DNA of 64,000 nt, taken from NCBI GenBank assembly GCA_963800415.1, contig CAWDBS010000049.1:13648-77647 (forward strand), given 5' to 3'. Positions 26,077-33,316 of the stretch are shown here, piece after piece; positions within the stretch are counted from its first letter, which is position 1; each line of letters begins with the position of its first letter. The stretch comes from Palsa-504 sp963800415 (GTDB lineage: Bacteria; Actinomycetota; Actinomycetes; Streptosporangiales; Streptosporangiaceae). The notes beneath the pieces are model-generated. The model ran no database searches, was not told the DNA's origin, and saw only the letters and a program-made list of their open reading frames with translations. The position numbers and the translations under genes were made by a program.

Positions 26077-27734
26077 CACGAACTCCTCTGGTCATGGGGA
26101 TTGCGGGCCGTGGCGTCGCTGGTCACGACGTCGAGGCTGCCCTGCGTGTTGCGCTCCCGCAGCAGCTTCTTGTCGTGCTTGCCCACGCTGGTGCGGGGCA
26201 CCTCGTCCAGGAACACCCACTGCTCGGGCAGCCACCACTTGACCACCAGGCCGGCCAGGTGCTCCCGGAGCTCCTCGGCGCTCACCGACTGGCCCGGTGC
26301 GCGGACGATGCACGCCAGCGGCCGCTCACCCCAGCGTTCATCGGGCGCGGCGATGACCGCGGCCTCGCGGACCGCCGGGTGGGTGAGGATGGCGGCCTCC
26401 AGCTCGAGCGTGGAGATCCATTCACCGCCCGACTTGACCACGTCTTTGGCCCGGTCGCTGATCGTGATGTAGCCCCTGGCGTCTATCCGGCCGACGTCGC
26501 CGGTGCGCAGCCACCCGTCCCGGAACTTCTCCGGCGCCGGGTCCTTGTAGTAGCCGCCCGTCACCCACGGCCCGCGCACCTCGATCTCGCCGGTGGCGTG
26601 CCCGTCGCGGGGCAGCGCCTTGCCCTCGTCGTCCACGACCCGGGCCTCCACGCCGCCCAGCGGGCGGCCCGCGGTGGCCCGGTAGTCGATCGCGCGTTCC
26701 GCCGGGACGTTCTTGGGCGGGAACGACAGGGCCGCGACCGGACTCGTCTCGGTCAGGCCCCAGCCCTGGACGATCCGGACGCCGAACCGCTGCTCGTAAG
26801 CCTCGATCAGGCTGCGCGGGACGGCCGCGCCGCCGCACAGGATCATGCGCAGCGAGGCCAGGTCGACGCTGCCCGGGTCCAGCCCGAGAACGTCGAACCA
26901 CACCGTGGGGACGGCCATCGCCATGGTGGCCCGCTCCGCCGCGATGAACCGGGCCAGCGGGGCGGCCTGGGTGAACCGGTTCGGCAGCAGCAGGTCGGCG
27001 CCGACCAGCCAGGCGGCGTACGGCATTCCCCAGGCGTTGCCGTGGAACATGGGCACCACCGGCAGCAGCCGGTCGTACTGGCTGAGCCCGAGGGCCTCAC
27101 CGGAGCACAAGCCGAGCGAGTGCAGGAACGTGGAACGGTGGCTGTACACGACGCCCTTCGGCCAGCCCGTGGTCCCGCTGGTGTAGCACATCGCGGCGGC
27201 CGCCGTCTCGTCGATCTCCGGCCACGGGTACCCCGGCCGTTCCGCGGCCAGCAGCTCCTCGTAGTCGATGGGCCCGGGCAGCCTGGAACGGTCACCCTGG
27301 CCGTACACGACGAGATGGCGGACGGTCTTGAGCTCATCCCCGCCGGCCGCCAGCACCGGCGCGAGGACCGGCGCGAGGTTGGCGTCAGCGATGATCACGG
27401 TGTCCTCGGCGTGGCCGATGATGTACCGGATCTGCTCCGCCGCCAGCCGGATGTTGATGGTGTGCATCACCGCGCCCATGCCGGGAATGGCGAAGTAGGC
27501 CTCCTGGTGCTCCTGGCTGTTCCAGCCGAAGGTGGCGACCCGGTCGCCGGGCCGGACGCCCAGGCGGCGCAGGCCGGCCGCCAGCTGATCCGCGCGGTCC
27601 GCCAGGGCCCCGAACTCGATGCGGCGCACCCCGTCGGCCTCGTTGGTGACGACGACGCTGTCCGCGTAGTTGGTCCGGCCGTGCTCGAAGATGTGCCTCA
27701 CCGTGAGCGGAAAGTCCATCATGGTACTGCGCAT
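26076..27734 (-). CDS. Acyl-CoA ligase (AMP-forming, fatty-acid type)
   Basis: The 552-residue enzyme carries the adenylation motifs CYTSGTTGWPKGVVYSHRS, GWGLTETSPVA, LRTGDVGRIDARGYI and DRAKDVVKSGGEWIS, ending with the catalytic Lys region RTSVGKHDKK. It activates a carboxylic acid, probably a medium- or long-chain fatty acid, to the CoA ester. It overlaps the thiolase by one base and starts five bases after the end of the second ligase, so all four minus-strand genes form one operon. Confidence 0.9.
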   Translation of the reverse strand: MRSTMMDFPLTVRHIFEHGRTNYADSVVVTNEADGVRRIEFGALADRADQLAAGLRRLGVRPGDRVATFGWNSQEHQEAYFAIPGMGAVMHTINIRLAAEQIRYIIGHAEDTVIIADANLAPVLAPVLAAGGDELKTVRHLVVYGQGDRSRLPGPIDYEELLAAERPGYPWPEIDETAAAAMCYTSGTTGWPKGVVYSHRSTFLHSLGLCSGEALGLSQYDRLLPVVPMFHGNAWGMPYAAWLVGADLLLPNRFTQAAPLARFIAAERATMAMAVPTVWFDVLGLDPGSVDLASLRMILCGGAAVPRSLIEAYEQRFGVRIVQGWGLTETSPVAALSFPPKNVPAERAIDYRATAGRPLGGVEARVVDDEGKALPRDGHATGEIEVRGPWVTGGYYKDPAPEKFRDGWLRTGDVGRIDARGYITISDRAKDVVKSGGEWISTLELEAAILTHPAVREAAVIAAPDERWGERPLACIVRAPGQSVSAEELREHLAGLVVKWWLPEQWVFLDEVPRTSVGKHDKKLLRERNTQGSLDVVTSDATARNPHDQRSS

Positions 27735-27739
27735 GTGCT

Positions 27740-29257
27740 CTAGCCTCCTGAGACTTGTGCGTGCTGGCCTGCCCAGTGCGGTTCGCGCAGCTCCCGTTTG
27801 AGGATCTTGCCGGCCGCCGACTTGGGCAGCGGCCCGGTGCGCAACTCGATGTACCTGGGCACCTTGAATCCGGCGATCCGCTCGCGGCAGTGCGCGACCA
27901 GTTCCTCAGGCGTCACGTCCCGCCGGGAGAACACGACCGCGTAGACCGACTCGCCCCAGCGTGGGTCGGGAACGCCGAAGACGGCCACCTCCTCGACCGC
28001 CGGATGGGTGGTCAGCGCGTCTTCCACCTCGGTGGAGTAGATGTTCTCGCCGCCGCTGATGATCATGTCCTTGGCCCGGTCGACCAGGTAGATGTAGGAG
28101 TACTCGTCCCGGTACCCGAGGTCGCCGGTCAGGTACCAGTCGCCGCGCATGACCTCGGCCGTCTCCTCGGATTTGTGCCAGTAACCGGCCATCACGCTCG
28201 GACTGCGGACGGTGATCTGGCCGACCGCGCCGGGCGGCAGGTCGGTCATGGCGTCGTCGACGACCCGCATCTCCACGCCCGCGGCGGGCTGGCCGCACGA
28301 GCGGATCAGCGGGGTGTCGAGGATGCGCTCCTCGTGCGGCAGCAGCGTGGTGATCGGGGTGGTTTCCGTGGTGCCGTACACGTGCAGCAGTTCGGCGCCG
28401 GGGAAGGCCTGGCGGGTCCGCCGGAGCGTCTCGGCGGAGATGGGCGAGGCACCGTGGCTCAGGTACCGCAGCGAGCTGACGTCCCGCGGCCGGGCCAGCT
28501 GGGCGGTGGCCGCCCTGGCCAGCATGGTGGGGACGAGCAGCGTGTGCGTGACCGCCTCGCGCTCGATGAGGTCGAGCGCCAGGTCGGGGTCGAACGCGGG
28601 CATGATGACATGGGTGCCGCCCGCCCAGACGGTGGCCAGCGTGGCGATTATCCCGCCGGTATGGAACATCGGCGAGGCCACCAGCCACCGCGTCTGCCGG
28701 TCAAAGGGCCAGGCGGCCATGAAGTGCAGTGCGCTCGAGACCAGGCTCCGGTGGGTGTGCGTGGCGCCCTTGGCCGCCCCCGTGGTGCCCGAGGTGTAGA
28801 ACAGGGCGGCCAGGTCGTTCTCGGTCACCGCGTCGTTGAAGGGCAGCTCGTCGGCCGCGGCGAGCAGGTCCTCGTAGTCGTCCGGGATCGTCAGCACCTG
28901 GCTGACTCCAGTTACTCCCGCGGCACCCGGGTAATCCGCGTCGGCGAAGACCACGCTGACCTCGGAGTCCTCCAGGATGGCCCGCATCTCGGCGGGCGCG
29001 AGCCGCGAGTTGACCGGGACCAGCACGTAACCGGCCGCCGGGAGCCCGAGGTAGAGCTCGAGGTAGCGGTCGGAGTTGAGGGCGATCACGCCGACCCGGT
29101 CCTGCGGCGCGAGGCCGAGCTTGCGCATCGCGCCGGCCAGGCGGCGGCATCGCGCGCCGAGCTCGGCGTAGGTACGGCGATTGTCCTGGCAGACGACGGC
29201 GCAGGATCCCCCGGCGGTGCTGAGGGCCCGGTTGAGCGGCTGCGTGAATGTGTACAT
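27740..29257 (-). CDS. Acyl-CoA ligase (AMP-forming)
   Basis: A 505-residue adenylate-forming ligase with FYTSGTTGAAKGATHTHRS, VYGTTETTPIT, YLTGDLGYRDEYSYIYLVDR and KDMIISGGENIYSTE; the C-terminal Lys is in LPKSAAGKILKRE. ATG 29257 has a GGAGGTAA ribosome site. It is the first gene of the operon with a second ligase, a thiolase and PHA synthase, so it probably feeds acyl-CoA to PHA. The preferred acid cannot be told; the two ligases are divergent enough to have different substrates. Confidence 0.9.
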   Translation of the reverse strand: MYTFTQPLNRALSTAGGSCAVVCQDNRRTYAELGARCRRLAGAMRKLGLAPQDRVGVIALNSDRYLELYLGLPAAGYVLVPVNSRLAPAEMRAILEDSEVSVVFADADYPGAAGVTGVSQVLTIPDDYEDLLAAADELPFNDAVTENDLAALFYTSGTTGAAKGATHTHRSLVSSALHFMAAWPFDRQTRWLVASPMFHTGGIIATLATVWAGGTHVIMPAFDPDLALDLIEREAVTHTLLVPTMLARAATAQLARPRDVSSLRYLSHGASPISAETLRRTRQAFPGAELLHVYGTTETTPITTLLPHEERILDTPLIRSCGQPAAGVEMRVVDDAMTDLPPGAVGQITVRSPSVMAGYWHKSEETAEVMRGDWYLTGDLGYRDEYSYIYLVDRAKDMIISGGENIYSTEVEDALTTHPAVEEVAVFGVPDPRWGESVYAVVFSRRDVTPEELVAHCRERIAGFKVPRYIELRTGPLPKSAAGKILKRELREPHWAGQHAQVSGG

Positions 29258-29338
29258 CGGCTTACCTCCAGAGCAGGGGCTGGTGCTCTTTCGTTCTCGC
29301 CGGTTACGGCTGGCTGGGACCCTCGATGTACCAGACGC

Positions 29339-29480
29339 TACCGATCGTTCGGTTGGCTGGAAGGGGCCGAACGTCCTGTTGTCCAAGGCTGAGGTCCGTA
29401 GGCTCCTCCAACGCGCATCACGGGTATTACGCTCAACATGAGTACCAACCGATCGTTCGGTCATGTTACCGTTCGGTAAG
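29339..29480. promoter_or_regulatory. Divergent promoter with three related palindromes (TetR-type operators)
   Basis: Between the ligase operon and the phaZ-like gene lie two identical copies of ACCGATCGTTCGGT (29340-29353 and 29448-29461; arms ACCGA and TCGGT) and one TTACCGTTCGGTAA (29466-29479; arms TTACCG and CGGTAA). The third is about 18 bases before the hydrolase ATG and the first is about 80 bases before the ligase ATG. Short palindromes of this kind are typical TetR-family operators. The regulator is not next to the site; only a TetR tail lies at 22825-23067. Confidence 0.75.
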
Positions 29481-29497
29481 GTTAGGGGAGGTTTCAG

Positions 29498-30319
29498 ATG
29501 ACAGCCGTCATGCCGGCCGCGCCGGCCAGGGATGTGCAGCTACGCATCAGGGGACTGCGGATCCACGCTCAGGTCTGCGGCGAAGGCGAGCCGCTGCTGC
29601 TCTACTCCGGCATCTGGGGCGAGGTGCGGCTGTGGGAACGGCTGCTTCCGCATCTGGAAGGGTTCCAGACGATCGCATTCGACCCGCCGGGCATCGGCCG
29701 GTCGCAGCGGCCCTCCTTCCCGCTGAGCATGTGGTCACTGGCCCACATGGGCACCGCGGTGCTCGACGAATTCGGCATCGGCGCCGCCCACGTGCTCGGT
29801 GCCTCGTTCGGCGGCGCGGTCGCGCAGCAGATGGCGTTCTCGCACCCCCGCCGGGTGCGCAGGCTGGTGCTGGCCTCGACGTCCTTCGGCGGCTTCGCCA
29901 TGCCCGGCAGCCTGGAAGCGGCCTGGCACTTCATCCACCCGCGCAGCTATCACCCGGAACGGCTGGAGCGGGTGGCCGGCGCCATGTTCGGCGGGCGGAT
30001 GCGCACCGAGCCCGAGCTTGTCCGCTCGATGCACATCCGGCGCCCGACCGATACCCGGGCCGCCCTGTACCGGATGGCCGGGCTCTTCGGCTGGACGAGC
30101 CTGCCGTGGCTGTGGGCCATCGGCCAGCCCACGCTGGTCATCGCCGGTGACGACGACCCGGTCACGCCGCTGATCAATCACCGGGTCATCGCCTCGCTGA
30201 TGCCGCGGGCGCGGCTGCACCGGGTGAGCGGCGGCGGCCACCTGGTCCTGCTGGACAGCGCTGACCAGATCGGGCCGTTGATCACCAGCTTCCTCCGGCA
30301 GGACAGCGCGGCCACCTGA
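29498..30319 (+). CDS. phaZ: Alpha/beta hydrolase, intracellular PHA depolymerase-like
   Basis: The 273-residue hydrolase has the nucleophile Ser in VLGASFGGAVAQQMAF, an Asp in VIAGDDDPVTP and a His in SGGGHLVLLDS. The sequence around FDPPGIGRSQRPSFPLSMWSLA and the layout follow intracellular medium-chain PHA depolymerases rather than general esterases. Divergence from the PHA synthase operon across a shared promoter supports a role in mobilising stored polymer. ATG 29498 follows GGGGAGG. The symbol is a best match; a general carboxylesterase is the alternative. Confidence 0.75.
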   Translation: MTAVMPAAPARDVQLRIRGLRIHAQVCGEGEPLLLYSGIWGEVRLWERLLPHLEGFQTIAFDPPGIGRSQRPSFPLSMWSLAHMGTAVLDEFGIGAAHVLGASFGGAVAQQMAFSHPRRVRRLVLASTSFGGFAMPGSLEAAWHFIHPRSYHPERLERVAGAMFGGRMRTEPELVRSMHIRRPTDTRAALYRMAGLFGWTSLPWLWAIGQPTLVIAGDDDPVTPLINHRVIASLMPRARLHRVSGGGHLVLLDSADQIGPLITSFLRQDSAAT

Positions 30320-30460
30320 TCCAGGCGGTCAGCGGCGGCGCGCAAGCGGGAACGCGGAGCCCGTTGATCACCCTAGTGGCCGGGGCGGCCGGGATCACCC
30401 GAGGCCGCCGGATCGGTCCCGGCCGCAGCGATCCCCGGACGTGCGGCTTAGTCTCGGGAC

Positions 30461-32122
30461 GTGACACAATCCCCGCGCAGCACGGCCGCCCTCATCGTCG
30501 AGTGTCTGGAGAACGAGGGGGTCACGCATGTCTTCGGCATCCCGGGCGAGGAGAACATCAGGCTGGTGGACGCCATCTCCCGCTCCTCCATCCGGTACGT
30601 GCTGACCCGCCACGAGCAGGGTGCGTCGTTCATGGCCGAGGCCTACGGACGGCTGACGGGCCGCGCCGGGGTGTGCTCCGCGACGCTGGGCCCGGGAGCG
30701 ATCAATCTGCTGCTGGGTACCGCGGATGCGACCACCAACTCCACGCCGCTGATCGCGCTGTCGGCGCAGGTCGGCATGAACCGCAGTTTCAAGGAATCCC
30801 ACCAGGGCGTGGACCTGGTGCCGATGTTCGCGCCGGCCGTCAAGTGGTCAGCGCTGGTGGCGACGCCCGGCGCGGTGCCGGAGATGATCCGCAAGGCGTT
30901 CAAGCTGGCCCAGACCGAACGGCCCGGGGCTGTCTACCTGGCCATCCCCGAGGACGTTGAAGCGGCTCCGGCGCCGGGTCAGCAGCAGCCGCTGCCGGTG
31001 AACGTGCCGCGGCCGGATGAGCCGTCCCCCGGGCAGGTCGAGCGGGCGGCGGCGCTGCTGCGCGCGGCGCGCACCCCGGTCGTGCTGGCCGGGCACGGAG
31101 CCGCGCGGGCGGATGCGGGCCCCGCCCTGCGCCGCTTCGCCGAGACGCTGAGCATACCGGTGGCGACCACGTTCCACGGCAAGGGCGTGTTTCCCGATGA
31201 CCACCCGCTGGCGCTGGGCGCGGTGGGGTTCATGCGCCACGATTACGTGAATTTCGGCTTCGACCGCGCGGACCTGATCATCGCGGTCGGGTACGAGCTG
31301 CAGGAGTTCGACCCGGCGCGGATCAACCCGCGCGGGGACACCAAGATCATTCACCTGCACCGGTCTCCGGCCGAGGTGGATGCGCACTACGACGTCGCCG
31401 TCGGGCTGCATTCCGACATCGGGCGCAGCCTGGATGCGCTCGCCGACGCGGCCGGGCCGCGCGCCGACGCCATCCCGGGCCGCGATCGCATCCGGGCCCT
31501 GCTGGCCGATGAGCTGGCCCGCGGTCGCCGCGACGACCGGTTCCCGATGGCGCCGGCCCGGATCGTGGCCGATACCCGGGCGGCGCTGCGCCGCGAGGAC
31601 ATCGTGCTGGTCGACACCGGGGCGCTGAAGATGTGGATGGCGCGTCTGTACCCGACGTATGAGCCGAACACCTGCCTGATCTCCAATGGCCTGTCCACGA
31701 TGGCCTGGACGGTGCCCGGCGCGATCGGCGCGAAGATAGCCCGGCCGCAGTGCCGGGTGCTCGTCGCCACCGGTGACGGCGCGTTCCTGATGAACTCCCA
31801 GGAGATCGAGACCGCGCTGCGGCTGCGGCTGGCGTTCGTCATCCTGATCTGGGTTGACAACGCCTACGGGCTGATCAGCTGGAAGATGGACCTGGAAATC
31901 GGCCGCAACGTCGACACCACCTTCAACAACCCGGACTTCGTCGCCTACGCCGAGAGCTTCGGCGCGACCGGATACCGGATCGGGTCGGCCGCCGAACTGC
32001 TCCCCACGCTGCGCGCCGCCCTGGCGGCCGACACGGTGTCGGTGATCGCCTGCCCCGTCGACTACTCCGCGAACCTCGAGCTCATCGAGTCGCTCGGCGA
32101 CCTAGATGACACATTCTCCTGA
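30461..32122 (+). CDS. ThDP-dependent enzyme, acetolactate synthase large-subunit type
   Basis: A complete 553-residue ThDP enzyme: catalytic Glu in LTRHEQGASFMAEAYGRLTG, a central domain of the IlvB type (VLAGHGAARADAG), and the ThDP motif GDGAFLMN ending at VDNAYGL. It resembles acetolactate synthase, which joins two pyruvates or pyruvate and ketobutyrate. No small regulatory subunit (ilvN) is adjacent, so it may be a catabolic synthase or a decarboxylase relative. The start is a GTG without a clear ribosome site. It follows phaZ at 141 bases and may have its own promoter. Confidence 0.85.
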   Translation: MTQSPRSTAALIVECLENEGVTHVFGIPGEENIRLVDAISRSSIRYVLTRHEQGASFMAEAYGRLTGRAGVCSATLGPGAINLLLGTADATTNSTPLIALSAQVGMNRSFKESHQGVDLVPMFAPAVKWSALVATPGAVPEMIRKAFKLAQTERPGAVYLAIPEDVEAAPAPGQQQPLPVNVPRPDEPSPGQVERAAALLRAARTPVVLAGHGAARADAGPALRRFAETLSIPVATTFHGKGVFPDDHPLALGAVGFMRHDYVNFGFDRADLIIAVGYELQEFDPARINPRGDTKIIHLHRSPAEVDAHYDVAVGLHSDIGRSLDALADAAGPRADAIPGRDRIRALLADELARGRRDDRFPMAPARIVADTRAALRREDIVLVDTGALKMWMARLYPTYEPNTCLISNGLSTMAWTVPGAIGAKIARPQCRVLVATGDGAFLMNSQEIETALRLRLAFVILIWVDNAYGLISWKMDLEIGRNVDTTFNNPDFVAYAESFGATGYRIGSAAELLPTLRAALAADTVSVIACPVDYSANLELIESLGDLDDTFS

Positions 32123-32502
32123 CGGCCAGATCTACTCCCGATCCGGACGATGACGATCCTGGCCGCGGGCGGGAACCCTGGTGGCCGCGCGTGAAACGGG
32201 CGCGCCGGCCCCGCCGACCTGCCATTGCCCCGGCATTCCTAATCTCATTTCTGTCATCTCATTGTCGCCTGCCGTTTCCCTGTAATTGTTGTTAAGTTCA
32301 TCCACGGGCTTGGAGTAGCTGGCAGTGCGGCGCGTTCCCTGAGTCGCCAGGGCAAAGCCCTCGGCAGTTTCTTGGGCGTCAATCACCCGTGCTGGGCGAT
32401 GGCGCGTCCTGGTATCGCTGGTAAACCTGGGTAGCGATGAGAATGAGTCCAAGGCCGGGGAGATCACGAGTCCGCCATGGTGGCGCTCGGGTACGGGTTC
32501 CG
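32123..32502. other. Non-coding stretch of about 380 bases
   Basis: No frame here shows GC3 bias or a recognisable family. The sequence around 32220-32340 is less GC-rich than the rest (for example TTTCCCTGTAATTGTTGTTA) and could hold the promoter for the genes that follow or be a junction of past rearrangement. A minus-strand open frame exists but looks fortuitous. Confidence 0.5.
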
Positions 32503-33243
32503 ATGGCCTTTGCCTCAGTCGATGCCCTCAAGAGCGCCGTCACGGCCGTATCATCCGGTCCCTCCGCCACGCAGATCGCCACCGCCACCGAAGACGCGGG
32601 ACGGCGTAGTGAGCGTGATGAAGAGCTTCATGGACGCGTCCATTTCGAATTGCAGCTGACTACCCAGGCGGCAGGTATCCCGCCTGGCCCGGGTGATGCC
32701 CTGTTCCAGTCCGGCCGATTGGCGCAGTCATCTCTCGATCTGGCCAAGGCGTCGGCCGTCAGGACCGAAGCAAACCGGGAAGCCTACCTGGCCGCCGACC
32801 TGAAGAATTTCGATGCGCTGACGTTCAATGCCTGGTTCACGGCATATGTCTTCGGAAACAAGAACGCCATGCGGGTGGCCGAGCAGCGTTTCCGGCCGCA
32901 GTTCCTGGTCGCGTTCGACGCCTGGATTGCGACGCATCCGTTCACGAACCCTAATGCGCCGAAGGGGCCGACCTACATGCCCCAGTATGCCCAGCCGGAA
33001 CTGTCCCAGTCCAACCTGCTCGATGCTCGCGCCGATCACTACTACTCGCTCGGCGAGACAGCGGGCAGCAATGCCGACGGCTATGTCCGGACCACGGTCT
33101 ACCTGGCCAGCGTGCTGTTCCTGGTGGGAATCAGCGGCCACTTCCGCGTCCGCGGAGCCCGGAGAGGGCTTGTCGCCGTCGGCGGGGTCATCCTGGCGGT
33201 CTCCGTCGTCTTGCTGATCCTGGCCCCGAGGCCACCGGTATGA
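32503..33243 (+). CDS. Hypothetical membrane protein, N-terminus degenerate
   Basis: The frame gives about 246 residues. From SGRLAQSSLDLAKASAVRTEANREAY onward (that run in two parts: LAQSSLDLAK, ASAVRTEANR) it matches a bacterial membrane family that normally has one helix before this region, a long helical middle (FDALTFNAWFTAYV, FRPQFLVAFDAWIATHP) and two C-terminal helices. The two last helices are present (VYLASVLFLVGIS, GGVILAVSVVLLIL), but no N-terminal membrane helix is seen; the first 60 residues look random. The gene may be truncated or the start misplaced. ATG 32503 is tentative. Confidence 0.55.
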   Translation: MAFASVDALKSAVTAVSSGPSATQIATATEDAGRRSERDEELHGRVHFELQLTTQAAGIPPGPGDALFQSGRLAQSSLDLAKASAVRTEANREAYLAADLKNFDALTFNAWFTAYVFGNKNAMRVAEQRFRPQFLVAFDAWIATHPFTNPNAPKGPTYMPQYAQPELSQSNLLDARADHYYSLGETAGSNADGYVRTTVYLASVLFLVGISGHFRVRGARRGLVAVGGVILAVSVVLLILAPRPPV

Positions 33244-33316
33244 CCCGGCGGGGCGATCGTGGCGGCCACCACTCAGTGACGAGAGGCTGTACCTGACGAC
33301 GAAGGGACAAAGAAGC

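Noticed and set aside
32132..32467. Minus-strand open frame of 111 codons
   Set aside because: No codon bias, no motif and an odd composition; treated as non-coding.
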